DNA from: CAYFPX01 sp964501915
GTDB taxonomy: Bacteria; Myxococcota_A; UBA796; CAJQPC01
Length of the DNA stretch: 64,000 nucleotides
Reading direction: 5' to 3'
NCBI GenBank assembly: GCA_964501915.1
Contig: CAZCVP010000005.1
Span: forward strand, 1 to 64,000
Positions 41,169 through 51,000 of this stretch are shown one piece after another (the stretch's first letter is position 1; each line of letters begins with the position of its first letter). A program made the position numbers and the translations under genes. The notes below the pieces were generated by a model. The model worked only from the letters and a program-made list of their open reading frames with translations. It was not told the origin of the DNA and did not search any database.

Positions 41169-42143
41169 GTGATCCCCACCCTGCTCCTGGGAGCCGCGCT
41201 GGCCGTCCCCATCCAGGCCGACCTCCACCTCGACACGCCCACCCAGCTCCACCGCAAGGACCTTCCGCTCGACGCCCCCTCCGGCCTGGAGGGCGGCCTC
41301 GCACAGCTCCGCGCCGGGGGCACCAACCTCGCGGTGGAGGTGCTCTGGCCCCCCCGCAACGTCGACCACCGGGCCCACACCTTCAAGCTCCTGGAGCGGC
41401 TGGAGGCGGAAGACGCCCGCCTCGACGGCATCGCCCTCGCCCGCTCCCCCGACCAGGCGCGCCGGATCGCCGACCAGGGTGGGATCGCCTACGTCTTGGC
41501 CCTCGAAGGGGCCCACGGCCTCGGCGAGGACTGGCAGGCGACCCTGGACGAGCTCCAGGGCCGCGGCCTGGTGATCCTGGGGCTCACATGGTCGATGTCG
41601 AACGACTTCGCCGGCTCCTCGGGAGACGCCGGCGGCGGCCTGACCGAGGCTGGCCGGGCCCTGGTGGCCCATGCCCGGACCCAGGGCCTGCTCCTGGACC
41701 TCAGCCACGCCAGCACGGCGACGACCCTGGAGGTCTGCAGGGGCGCCCCTGCCCCCGTGATCGCCAGCCACTCCAACGCCGCGGCCCTGCGGAGCCACGC
41801 CCGCAACCTCAGCGACGAGGAGATCCGCTGCATCGCGGCGACCGGCGGCGTGATCGGCCTCAACTTCCACGCACCCTTCGTGGGGGGAAGCCGGGACGTC
41901 TCGGCCGTCGCCGACCACGCCGACCACATCGCCCGGATCGGCGGCCACGGCGCCGTGGCCCTCGGCAGCGACTACGACGGGCTCATCACCACCCCGGAGG
42001 GCCTCGCCGACGCGTCCGCCATCCCGGCCCTCTGGCAGGAGCTGAGGCGACGGGGCTGGACCGAGCAGCAGCTCGCCGGGATCCGCGGCGAGAACTTCCT
42101 CCGGGCCTGGTCCGGTGCCCTGGCGGCCGCCCGACCGCGCTGA
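41169..42143 (+). CDS. Membrane dipeptidase family protein (peptidase M19)
   Basis: A 324-residue zinc dipeptidase of the renal-dipeptidase family. It has a signal-peptide-like start (MIPTLLLGAALAVPIQA). Metal-binding motifs are in the right order: DLHLDT (HxD), ALEGAHGL (bridging Glu), DLSHAS, ASHSNAAAL and GSDYDG. Length is a little short of the family's usual 350-400. It hydrolyses dipeptides, often with a D-residue or dehydro group. Start is GTG. A TAGGAT box ends 6 bp before the start, so the mRNA could be leaderless; that is speculation. Confidence 0.87.
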   Translation: MIPTLLLGAALAVPIQADLHLDTPTQLHRKDLPLDAPSGLEGGLAQLRAGGTNLAVEVLWPPRNVDHRAHTFKLLERLEAEDARLDGIALARSPDQARRIADQGGIAYVLALEGAHGLGEDWQATLDELQGRGLVILGLTWSMSNDFAGSSGDAGGGLTEAGRALVAHARTQGLLLDLSHASTATTLEVCRGAPAPVIASHSNAAALRSHARNLSDEEIRCIAATGGVIGLNFHAPFVGGSRDVSAVADHADHIARIGGHGAVALGSDYDGLITTPEGLADASAIPALWQELRRRGWTEQQLAGIRGENFLRAWSGALAAARPR

Positions 42144-42146
42144 CGA

Positions 42147-43289
42147 TCAGTCCTCCGGCAGGACCCGCAGGCCCGGGAGCGCCCGTCGCAGGGCTTCGAG
42201 ATCCGTCGGGTCCAGGCCACAACCGAGGAGCTGGAGGTGGGAGAGATCCGCCAGGTCGCCGATCACTGTCAGGATCGACGGGTCGAGGGACATGTGCCGC
42301 AGATCGAGGTGCTGGAGGGCGGTGAGACGGACCAGGGCCAGACTGCTGCGGCGATCGAGCCGGTTGTGGCCGTAGTCGAGGCGCTCCAGCCCCGTCAGGG
42401 CGGTCAGGGCCGACAGGGAGCGCGGGCCGAGGCCACAGTCGACCAGTCGCAGGCAGCGGAGGCTGTCGAGGCCCGCCAGGGCGCGGGCTCCGCGCCAGCC
42501 GACGGCGTTGCCCGACAGGTCGAGGCTCGTGAGCCGGGGACCACTGGACAGGGCCACGGTCCCCTCGGGGCCGACTCCGGCGCGATCGAGGCGCAGATCC
42601 CTCAGGCCTCGACACCGGGAGAGCGCCCGAGCGCCCGGGTCGCCCGCCGGGTTGTGGCTGGCGATCAGGGTCTGGAGGCGAGGCAGCCGAGCGAGGGCGG
42701 CGAAGCCCTCTTCGTGGATGTCGTTGTCGCAGCAGTCCAGGTGTCGGAGGTCCTCCAGCGCCCCCAGGGCCCGCGCTCCCCGGTCACCGAGGGCGTTGCC
42801 CCGCACCCCGAGGCGCTGGAGTCGTGCCAGGCGGGACAGGGCCCGAGCGCCTTCGAAGCCCAGCCGGTTCCCGCTCAGCTCCAGCGCCCGCAGCCCGGGA
42901 AGCTGCAACAGGGCCTCGAGCACGGCGTCGTCGCCTTCGGTCCAGAACCACCAGATGTTCTCCGGCCCTGGATCCACCCGCCGGCGGCGTGGCCCGAGGG
43001 CGTTGCCCTCCAGGCGGAGATCGGCCAGCCCGTCCCAGCCGCCGGCCTCGAGCAGCTCTCGGGTCGCCTCCGGCCCCACGCCACCCGCGAGGCTCAGCCG
43101 GGTCACCGCGCCTCGCCAGGTCGATCCAAGAGCCAGCATCGCCGCCACCCCCTGGGCCGACGACACCCGTGCACCGAGCCCTCCCTCCCCCGCGACCTGG
43201 TCCAAGCGAAGCCCTTCCTCGGGCAGCCGCGGTAGGCCAGTCGAGACCGGAGCTGAGGTGGACACCGGGTCAGTGTAGTCCCCGCCCAC
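42147..43289 (-). CDS. Leucine-rich repeat protein
   Basis: About 380 residues of LRR units of roughly 22-26 residues, with consensus LxxLxLxxNxLGxxGARAL (for example LRALELSGNRLGFEGARALS and LTSLDLSGNAVGWRGARALA), close to the ribonuclease-inhibitor-like class. No signal peptide, membrane helix or enzyme domain is visible. The GTG at 43289 is the likeliest start because earlier in-frame codons run into the divergent gene's start region; a downstream GTG is also possible. Probably a binding scaffold. Confidence 0.75.
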   Translation of the reverse strand: MGGDYTDPVSTSAPVSTGLPRLPEEGLRLDQVAGEGGLGARVSSAQGVAAMLALGSTWRGAVTRLSLAGGVGPEATRELLEAGGWDGLADLRLEGNALGPRRRRVDPGPENIWWFWTEGDDAVLEALLQLPGLRALELSGNRLGFEGARALSRLARLQRLGVRGNALGDRGARALGALEDLRHLDCCDNDIHEEGFAALARLPRLQTLIASHNPAGDPGARALSRCRGLRDLRLDRAGVGPEGTVALSSGPRLTSLDLSGNAVGWRGARALAGLDSLRCLRLVDCGLGPRSLSALTALTGLERLDYGHNRLDRRSSLALVRLTALQHLDLRHMSLDPSILTVIGDLADLSHLQLLGCGLDPTDLEALRRALPGLRVLPED

Positions 43290-43341
43290 CTTGGATCCCA
43301 CGGGACCGTCCGTTAGGACTTCGACGTCCAACGAGGTGACC

Positions 43342-44184
43342 GTGCCTACAGCCATCGACGACGTCCTCGCTCTGCCCGCCGAGCAACAGATCGGTCCCCT
43401 CCTGGAGATCGCCGGAGCCCTCGACGCGGAAGGCCGCGATCCCGCCAGGCTCGTCCCCGCCCTGCTCGCCGTGCTCGAGCAGGGCTGCGGCCCCGCCCGC
43501 CAGCGCGTCAGCATCGGCGAGGTGCTGGCCCGGCTGGGCGACCCGCGCCTGTGCAAGCCCTCGAACCCGGACTACTTCGTGCCTGTCCGGCTCGCCGGCG
43601 AGACCCTGCTCGTGGGGCGCTTCCCGGTCACCACCTCCGAGCTGGCCGACTTCGTCGACAGCGGCGGCTACGACGACGACACCAACTGGTCCCCCGATGG
43701 CCTGGCCTGGAAGGCCACGGCCGAGGACACCTGGCCCACCCACCTCGCTGCGCTCGACGCCCCCTTCAAGGTGGCCAACCAGCCCGCCGTCTATGCCAAC
43801 TGGTACGAGGCCGAGGCCTACGCCAACGCCAACGGAGCCCGCCTCCCGACCCAGATCGAGCGCCTCCACGTGATGCGCGGCGAGACCAAGCGCCCCTACC
43901 CCTGGGGGGCCCCCTTCGGCAGCGGCAACGCCAACACGGTCGAAGAGGTCCTCAAGCGGCCCTGCGCCGTCGGCCTCTACCCCAACGACGCCACCCCCGA
44001 GGGCGTGATGGACCTCGCCGGCAACGTGGCGGAGTGGCTGGGCGACGAGGTCGTGCCGGAGCGCATCATCCACCCGGGAGCCTGGAGCCAGCCCTCGATG
44101 GCAGCCTGGGCCAAGGCCCGCTTCCTCATCGCGCCGACCTTCCGCGGTCCCGACCTCGGCTTCAGGCTCGTTCGCGGGGGCTGA
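43342..44184 (+). CDS. Formylglycine-generating-enzyme (FGE/SUMF1)-domain protein
   Basis: A 280-residue protein. Residues about 1-65 are a helical lead-in; from about 75 the FGE fold follows: VGRFPVTTSELADFV, QPAVYANWYEAEAYANANGA, RLPTQIE, YPWG, MDLAGNVAEWL and GPDLGFRLVR. The catalytic cysteine pair of true FGEs is not evident, so this is likely one of the many binding or non-sulfatase members. GTG at 43342 has GAGG 5 bases upstream. It overlaps the convergent peptidase gene by 23 bp. Confidence 0.83.
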   Translation: MPTAIDDVLALPAEQQIGPLLEIAGALDAEGRDPARLVPALLAVLEQGCGPARQRVSIGEVLARLGDPRLCKPSNPDYFVPVRLAGETLLVGRFPVTTSELADFVDSGGYDDDTNWSPDGLAWKATAEDTWPTHLAALDAPFKVANQPAVYANWYEAEAYANANGARLPTQIERLHVMRGETKRPYPWGAPFGSGNANTVEEVLKRPCAVGLYPNDATPEGVMDLAGNVAEWLGDEVVPERIIHPGAWSQPSMAAWAKARFLIAPTFRGPDLGFRLVRGG

Positions 44185-45037
44185 CCGCCCTCAGGATCGC
44201 CCGCTCCACCGCCCGGGCCGCCGCGTGGCCCAGGGCACAGATCCCGGCCGGGCCCGGCGAGGCCCCCTCGCCCGTCGAGACCACGAAGACCGTGTCCCCG
44301 TCGAAGGGCGTGAAGGCGGGCACCAGGGTGCGCGCCAGGCCAGCGCTGGCCATGCGGGCCACGACGGTGCAGCCGACGCGGTCGAGCGGGGCGTCGGTCA
44401 GCACGGTGACCAGGGTGGTGTTGCCCCGCCAGTCGCCGTCCAGGGCCAGCGGCCCGGCCGGGGGTCCCCCCGCGACCCAGGCGCCGCCCCCAGGATCGAA
44501 CACCGAGCCCAGCGCGTTGACGGCCACGCCCGCCTGGACCCGACCGAACCCCGTGCACACCTCCGCCAGCCCGAAGCCCCCGGGGAGGGGCTCTCCAGCG
44601 GCCTTGGCCACGGTCGCCCCGGCCCCGGCGCCGATCCGACCCTCGGCCAGAGGCTCCGAAGACGCCGCCTCGGCCGCCATCCGGCCTGCGGCGGCATCGG
44701 GTCGGGCCGAGCCCGAGCGAAGGTCGAAGAGCACCGCCGCGGGCACGATCGGCACCCGACCAGCCCCGGTGTCGAAGCCGATCTTCCGCTCCGCGAGCAC
44801 CGCCACCACGCCGTCGACCGCGGCGAGCCCCAGGGCGCTCCCACCGGTGAGCACCAGGCCGTGGATGTGTCCCGCGAGGTGGGTGGGCTCCAGGGTGCCC
44901 AGCTCACGGCTCCCCGAGGCGTGACCGGGCGAGCAGCAGCCGGCACGGGCACCCTGGGGAAAGAGCCAGACGGTGCAGCCGGTGGTGCCCTCCGGGTGGG
45001 TCCAGTGGGCTGCGAGCGCCCCGGGAACCGGCGTCAC
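44162..45037 (-). CDS. P1/S58 family peptidase (DmpA / L-aminopeptidase-like)
   Basis: A 291-residue self-processing aminopeptidase-type protein. Recognisable blocks are HIHGLVLTGGSALGLAAVDG, KIGFDTGAGRVPIVPAAVLFDL, GAGAGATVAK and DWRGNTTLVTVLTDAPLDR; the T after N in GNTT is the position of the N-terminal nucleophile formed by autocleavage. The GTG at 45037 overlaps the stop of the ubiquitin-like/zinc-finger gene (GTGA), so it is the last gene of the injection-system operon. Whether it acts in that system or is only co-transcribed is not known. Confidence 0.83.
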   Translation of the reverse strand: MTPVPGALAAHWTHPEGTTGCTVWLFPQGARAGCCSPGHASGSRELGTLEPTHLAGHIHGLVLTGGSALGLAAVDGVVAVLAERKIGFDTGAGRVPIVPAAVLFDLRSGSARPDAAAGRMAAEAASSEPLAEGRIGAGAGATVAKAAGEPLPGGFGLAEVCTGFGRVQAGVAVNALGSVFDPGGGAWVAGGPPAGPLALDGDWRGNTTLVTVLTDAPLDRVGCTVVARMASAGLARTLVPAFTPFDGDTVFVVSTGEGASPGPAGICALGHAAARAVERAILRAVSPRERA

Positions 45038-45963
45038 CCCCCGACGCCCTGCAGCCACTGGTGGCAGATCTCGCACTGCCCCTCCTCGACGCGCCCCGAG
45101 GCGGCGGCGCGGGCCTGGTAGCAGCCGATGTGGAAGATCATGCCGCAGCCGTGCCGGCAGGGCATCGCCACGTTGGCTTCGACCGGTCCCTGGCAGATGT
45201 AGCAGGCCCCGGCGTGGGTCTCGCTGGCAGCCTCCGTCGACGACGCCTCGACCTCCTGGCGCGGGGGCAGGGGCTCCACCGCCCCCCACCAGGCCAACCA
45301 GCCGACCAGCGCACCGATCAGGGCCAGGATCCACCCCGGGGCCACCTCCTTGGCCACCTCCCCCGGGTTGGCCCCGAAGTAGATCGGCACCACGATGGTG
45401 AACGCGCTGAGCAGCAGGGCCAGGGCCAGGCCGACGCCCACGACGCGTCCGCGGCGGCTCTCTCCGCCGAAGAGGTGCCGGGCCAGGGACACGCAGAGCA
45501 GCCCCAGGGCGAAGCCCGGGAGCCCGACGGTCCACAGGGAGCGATCGACGGACAGCGCGAGGCCCCAGGCCAGGGCCCACAGCACCACCCAGAGCACGTT
45601 GCCCGCCAGGGCCGCGTTGCCCCGGGCCGGGTAGCCCCGGGTGGCCGGGTAGTCGGGCACCTGCTCGGTGACCTGGGCCCCGGGAGGCGGCTGGGGCAGC
45701 AGGTGGAGCAGCTCGCCGCGCACGACACCCAGCTCGCCCAGGGTCTCCTCGTCGGTCAGCAGCCGCCCGCGGGCCCGCAGCCAGAAGAGCCGCCGGTTGC
45801 CGTCGGGCCAGTAGGCACCGAGTCCCGCGTCCCGGGCGACGCGCTGGGTCAGGTCGGCGCTCTTGAGGTAGGTGGGCAGCTCCAGCGCCAGGGCCTGGGG
45901 CTGGATGTCCACCACCTGGACCTGGACCAGGACGGTTCCGGCGACGGGGGAGTCGTCGGACAC
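45034..45963 (-). CDS. Ubiquitin-like domain + four transmembrane segments + C4HC3 (RING-CH/PHD-like) zinc finger
   Basis: A 309-residue protein. Residues 10-90 form a ubiquitin/YukD-like beta-grasp domain (VLVQVQVVDIQPQALALELP ... LGVVRGELLHLL). Hydrophobic segments at about 121-137, 145-161, 174-195 and 211-228 make it a four-helix membrane protein. The C-terminal cytoplasmic end holds C254, C257, C269, C273, H278, C281, C297 and C300, a C4HC3 spacing like RING-CH or PHD fingers. The last residues are GVGG. Start is GTG, 3 bp after the upstream stop; its stop overlaps the peptidase gene. Domain identities are by pattern; an E3-like role is inference. Prokaryotic RING-type fingers are known, but this domain order was not recalled from any described family. 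Confidence 0.7.
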   Translation of the reverse strand: MSDDSPVAGTVLVQVQVVDIQPQALALELPTYLKSADLTQRVARDAGLGAYWPDGNRRLFWLRARGRLLTDEETLGELGVVRGELLHLLPQPPPGAQVTEQVPDYPATRGYPARGNAALAGNVLWVVLWALAWGLALSVDRSLWTVGLPGFALGLLCVSLARHLFGGESRRGRVVGVGLALALLLSAFTIVVPIYFGANPGEVAKEVAPGWILALIGALVGWLAWWGAVEPLPPRQEVEASSTEAASETHAGACYICQGPVEANVAMPCRHGCGMIFHIGCYQARAAASGRVEEGQCEICHQWLQGVGG

Positions 45964-45966
45964 GGA

Positions 45967-46926
45967 CTACCGCTTGGCCTCGGCGGTCTTGTCCAGCTCC
46001 TCGCTGATCTTGCTGAGGGGCTGGAGCAGGCGCTCGAACTTGTCGAACCACTTCAGCCAGACGTCGTCGGGCTGGTCCACGCCGGGGATCTCGGCGTTCA
46101 CCTTGCGGATGAAGGCCTTGAACTTGTCGACCCGGGAGATGGTCTTGGGCAGGACGTTGTACCAGTCGTGGGCGTAGGTGATCAGCGTGCCCGCCGTGCG
46201 GTAGAGGACCCGATCGGAGGTCCCCTCCTCGATGAGCAGGAACTCCCCGGACACGAGCGCCGAGTTGAACGCCAGCGCCGAGAGCTCCAGCTCCTTGACC
46301 AGGGCCGTGCGGAAGAGGTTCTGCATCACGTTGCGGTTCAGGCGGATGAACTCCGTGACCGGCAGCTTGAGGTAGGACTCGGCCATGCGGGCCGGGGAGC
46401 CGGCGCGCGGCACCGGGGTCTTGACGTGGACCAGCCTCCCCAGGCGAACGTTGATCCGGGCCAAGGCCACCGCGTCCATGAATTCCTCGGCGGCCGGCTT
46501 GAGCTTGAGCGCCCGGGTCTCGCGCATGCGAGCCGTGTACTCCTGCCCGGTGTCGAAGTGGGGGCGAGCGTCGCCGGCGGGCTCCTCGACGTGGAAGAGC
46601 CAGAGGATGTACTCCCCGTCGTCCTTGGGCACGCTCATCGGGGTCGCGGCCGCTTCCTTGAGCAGCACGCCCTGGCCCATCCGGGTGATGCCGTAGCCGG
46701 CCTGGATCACGGCGAAGTACTTCTTGCGGCGGACCTCCAGCTCGACCTTGAGGCCCTGCACCACGCCGTAGCCCGACATGTAGTGGGTGTGCCGCATGAG
46801 GCTGGAGCGGTGGTAGACCTGCTCCTCCTCGAGGTCCTGGGCCGTGAGGCAGAGCCCCTCGAAGGGATCGACGCGGAGGAGGTCGGCGGAGGGGTCGATC
46901 TTGACCGGCGTCTTGTCGAAGCGCAT
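45967..46926 (-). CDS. Conserved-looking injection-system protein of unknown function
   Basis: A 319-residue soluble protein. The N-terminal 130 residues have a recognisable pattern seen beside phage-tail-like clusters: GLCLTAQDLEEEQVYHRSSL followed by HTHYMSGYGVVQGLKVEL, then strand-rich sequence. The C-terminal 200 residues are helical, with tryptophan and lysine-rich segments. It shares one base with the upstream tail-protein stop (TGATG) and lies 3 bp before the ubiquitin-like gene, so it is firmly inside the operon. It may be a tail-fibre-attachment or baseplate accessory component; no function can be assigned. Confidence 0.55.
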   Translation of the reverse strand: MRFDKTPVKIDPSADLLRVDPFEGLCLTAQDLEEEQVYHRSSLMRHTHYMSGYGVVQGLKVELEVRRKKYFAVIQAGYGITRMGQGVLLKEAAATPMSVPKDDGEYILWLFHVEEPAGDARPHFDTGQEYTARMRETRALKLKPAAEEFMDAVALARINVRLGRLVHVKTPVPRAGSPARMAESYLKLPVTEFIRLNRNVMQNLFRTALVKELELSALAFNSALVSGEFLLIEEGTSDRVLYRTAGTLITYAHDWYNVLPKTISRVDKFKAFIRKVNAEIPGVDQPDDVWLKWFDKFERLLQPLSKISEELDKTAEAKR

Positions 46927-48023
46927 CAGTCTTCCTCGATGACGATGGTGAAGCAGAGGTGGGCGGGCTTCTCAGCCGTCACGATCGAGACGATGCGCTG
47001 CAGAAGCATCGGCACCCGCTGGGGATGGTTGCTCTCGAGGTTGGTCCGGTGGGGGAGCTGCAATCGAAAGAACAGGATCTTCGCCCGTCGCTCCGTCATC
47101 AGGAAGCAGCCGGGCGGCTCCTTGTTGGTGTAGCGATCCCAGACGTGGGCCTTGCCCGCCAGGGTGGATCCCCCGAGCACGAAGGGCTGGGGCAGGGTGC
47201 GATCCTGGATCTTGACCTCGGTGCCCGTCAGCACCCGGATCATCTCCTGGACGCCCGCGGTGGTGGCCCGGGTGCGGTAGAGCCGGATCGCCCGCCGGAC
47301 GAGCTCCCGCTGCTGGTGGAGCGGCAGGGACTCATCCAGGGAGAACTGGACCCAGGAGGCGATCCAGGGCAGGAAGCGCGGGTCGCAGGTGAGCGGGTCG
47401 GTCAGCGAGGGCATCGCCTCGACCCGGTCGACCACCGTGGTCATCATGTGCTGGAAGAGCAGCAGGAAGCGGCGCAGGGCGTCGGTCGCGGTGGCCGGGA
47501 CCACGGGGCGACTGGGGGTCGTGGTGAGGCCCCACTCCCGCTCGCTGGCGGTCTCGATCTGTGCCGCCGTGCTGCGCTGGGTGGTCGCCGAAGCCCCCTG
47601 GTAGACCCCGGGCAGGAACCGCAGGTAGCTCTTGACCGGGACGTGGATGACCACGACGTCCCGGGGATCGAGCGCCTTGGGTGGACGGCCATCGCTGGTG
47701 ACCACCCTGGCCCGTCGCTCGACCAGGCCCTCCGGGGCGTAGGGACCGGCGGGAGTTCCGTCGGGCAGGGACCGGACCGCTTCGATCAGGATCGGCTCGC
47801 CACCCCCGGCCGGGTTGACCTGGACCGCGCGGGCGCAGCCGATGCGCTCTCCACGCCGACACTCCACCAGCCGGAAGGACACCAGGTTGCCGATGTTCCG
47901 GTTCAGGTAGGTGCGTGCCTCGCTGATCGGGTAGTTCACCACCACCACCGTCTCCAGGTGGTGGTAGTCCCCCGGCACCGGCGGCAGCGGCAGCGTCGAC
48001 GGAGCGGGCAGGTTCTTGGTCAC
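46926..48023 (-). CDS. Phage-tail-type baseplate protein (TIGR02242-like tail protein)
   Basis: A 365-residue protein. The diagnostic part is residues about 150-300: RFLPGVYQ, then FLLLFQHMMTTVVDRVEAMP, DPLTCDPRFLPWIASWVQF and LVRRAIRLYRTRATTAGVQEMIRVLTG, which match the tail-protein-I/TIGR02242 family of P2 and injection-system baseplates. A strand-rich N-terminal region precedes it. GTG overlaps the J-protein stop (GTGA). In a particle it would be a baseplate wedge part connecting the J-type protein to fibres. Confidence 0.8.
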   Translation of the reverse strand: MTKNLPAPSTLPLPPVPGDYHHLETVVVVNYPISEARTYLNRNIGNLVSFRLVECRRGERIGCARAVQVNPAGGGEPILIEAVRSLPDGTPAGPYAPEGLVERRARVVTSDGRPPKALDPRDVVVIHVPVKSYLRFLPGVYQGASATTQRSTAAQIETASEREWGLTTTPSRPVVPATATDALRRFLLLFQHMMTTVVDRVEAMPSLTDPLTCDPRFLPWIASWVQFSLDESLPLHQQRELVRRAIRLYRTRATTAGVQEMIRVLTGTEVKIQDRTLPQPFVLGGSTLAGKAHVWDRYTNKEPPGCFLMTERRAKILFFRLQLPHRTNLESNHPQRVPMLLQRIVSIVTAEKPAHLCFTIVIEED

Positions 48024-51000
48024 TGGACCCGCTCCTCGAACTGGATCCGCACCCGCTGGCAGTGGAAGAGGTCCTGGGTCTTGAGCACCAGCTCCTGGGT
48101 CCCGTCACCCTCTTCCCAGCCCGGACGCAGCCGGCCGGGACGATCCACCGCGTCGGAGCGGTCGTAGAGCTGCACGCTGGAGACGTGACGGACCTCGAGG
48201 ACGTCGCTCAGCAGCCGGGCGAAGTCGGCGGCGAACAGGGTGCCCCCGAAGGGCCAGCCGTTGCCGTCCAGGCCGCCGTCGTAGGGGTCGAGGAAGCGGT
48301 GCACCCACTCCTGGGCCGCCTCGCGCACGGCGATCGGGTTGGCGTTGTCCCGCAGCCGCACGGTGAGGGAGCAGTCGACGGGCATGAAGGTCGCCAGGCG
48401 CACGCTCGGGGACACGTTGATCAGGCTCCGCTGGGCCAGGTAGCGCTCCACCTGGTCCCGCGTGGAGGTCGCCAGGAAGGGATCGGGCACCACCTCGCCC
48501 TCGCGGCGGTGGGGCAGGATGACGATCTCGACCGTGCCGTCGAGGCTGACCTCGCCCCCACAGGCCGCCCGAGCGACCTCGCTCGAAGCCTCGCCAGCGA
48601 TGATCTCGAAGTCCTGCCGGGTGACGGCCCGGTCGCGGCTGGTGAGGATGCTCGGTGCCCGCCGCATGATCTCGTCGATCGACTCCGGATCGCGTCCACC
48701 GACCGCCGGCAGGAGGTTGGTGACGATGACGTCGTTCATGCCGTCGGCGACGATGACCTCGTGGGTGCCCACGTTGCCCTTGGAGCCCGGCACGCCGTAG
48801 TAGCGCCGCACCTGGATGTTGTGGGTGCCCACGGGCACCATGCGGCCCCGGATGCCGTTGCCGAATTTCAGGGTGCCTTCGACCGGGTCGACCTCGAACA
48901 CGGCGTCGTTCTTGCCGTGGGTCATCAGCCCCCCGGGGTTGGCCAGCTTCCACTGGACCCGGGGCCCGGCGCTCTCCTCGATGAAGACCTCGATGTCCGT
49001 GAAGCGATCGGGCCGCGGGAAGAGCTTCTCCGCCTCCTCGGTGGGGTGCATGTAGATCGGGTTCTTGTTGAGGCGCACGACCTGGTTGGGCACGCCCTGC
49101 CCGCTGAAGCGCTCCTCGGTCAGCCGCACCAGGTTCACGGCATCGACCGTGTTCAGCAGCACGTGGGTGACGGGGGGCAGCGCCGGGAAGCGGGCCACGC
49201 CGACCTTGCCCTTGGCCTCGACCCGACCTCGCAGCCAGAAGGTGCCGTCCGCGAGGGCCTTGGGGGCATCGGGCAGGGGGAAGTTCAGGACACCGGTGCC
49301 GGTGAGCTGGTAGGGCCCCTCGCCCTCCTCGTCCGAGTCGGCGTCGGCGCCGGAGACCAGGCGCCTCCAGGAGGTCTTGCCGTGCCGCTTGGGCTCCAGG
49401 ATCTCCCAGTCCACGTAGGCGTCCTCGGGGAGGTTGGCCTCACCGCGGCAGCGGAAGTGGATGGCGTGGTTGGCGCCGGCCGGCAGGGCTCCATCGAACT
49501 GGAGGTAGACGGCGAGGTGCTCGTCGTCGAGATCGATGAAGGGGTAGAAAGGATGGAATTCCCCGGTGCGGCCCGCCACCCGCGTGACGCAGCGGGTGAG
49601 GCGCCGGTTGTGCTCCCGGTGGACGACCTCGGCGAGCTTGGGGTTGGGCAGCGGCTCCTCGTAGTGGATGGCGCCCTGGGTCTTGCCGGCGAACAGGCCG
49701 ATGGAGTGGATCCTCGGCACGACGGGGATGGTGGCGTCGTCCTCGTCCTTGGTGGAGAGGTTGGCCTTGGCCAGCTCGAAGCGGATCCAGCAGGTCTCGC
49801 GACCCTTGACGGCGTGGCGGACCAGGCCCTTGAGCTGGGTCTTGGGGTTCAGCTCGAAGATGACCTTGCGGGTGCCGGCCTTCTTGTGGGCCGCCTTGTC
49901 CTTGTCCAGCTTGGCGAAGGTGAAGCCGGCGTACTTCTTGTCGCGGCTGTAGACCACCCGCCAGGAGTCCTCGGCCCGGTAGGTGAGCTGGAGGAGGTAG
50001 TCCTCGGTGGGCTCGGGCACCGGCTCGCCGTTGGCTTCGAACGACAGCTCGATCTCGACGCGGACCGGCTCCTGCTTGCGGTTCTCGAAGAGGTCCGCGC
50101 CCAGGTACCACTTGCGCCCGATGGTGGGCGGCACGGCCGGGGCGACCTGGAAGGGAGCCCAGGGTCCCTCTCCAGGGAGCATCTCGAGGACGCGGCGGGG
50201 GTCGTCCCCCTCGAACATGTGGATCTCGACGGGGCGGGACCAGGTCACGTCGACGTCGAGCTCGGTGCAGAGACGCCGCATGGCGACGGTCTCGGTGCGC
50301 TCGGCCCGCAGGTTGAAGCCGTCGGGGGACATCTCGGTGAAGGGGCCGGTCAGGGTGACCAGGGTGCCTTCGACGCGGATCCGGTCCGTGGGGATCTCGT
50401 CCCACACGTCGCCCCGCCGAAAGTACCAGCGATAGGTCGGGAGCACGCCACTGCGACCGGCCTCGATGCCGCGATCGACGAGCTGGACCTGCACGGTCCA
50501 CCCGGCCCGGATCGGGGGCAGGTCCTGGAGGAAGAACTCCAGGGTGCGTCCGGCGGAGCGCACGTCCCACGAGTTGACCTCGCGCTGCTCTCCGCCGCGG
50601 TCGTCCTGCCAGTAGACGTGCAGGTCCTCCCGCATGCGGGCGGCGAGCCAGCGCTCGTAGTCGAGGCGGCCGCGGATCCACCACTTCTGCTCGGCCACGG
50701 TCTCCGGCAGGGCGAAGGCGTGCTTGGCGTCGCCGAAGCGGTCGACGGGGATGATGCCGGGCATCGCGGTGAGCACCACGTGCTCCGTCATGCCGAGGAC
50801 CTCCTCGGCCTCCGCGTCGAGGGTGACCGGCTTCCAGCCCTCGAGGGTGGGGTACTCCCACTCGAAGAAGTCGATCAGGGAGAGCTGGTCGCCGTCGCCG
50901 CGGCGCTTGATCTGGAGCCGCCCGAGCCGCCGTCCCTCCTCGGGATCGATGTCCATCAGCCGCAGATCGTCGTGGCCCAGGTAGAGGTAGTGGTGGGGCG

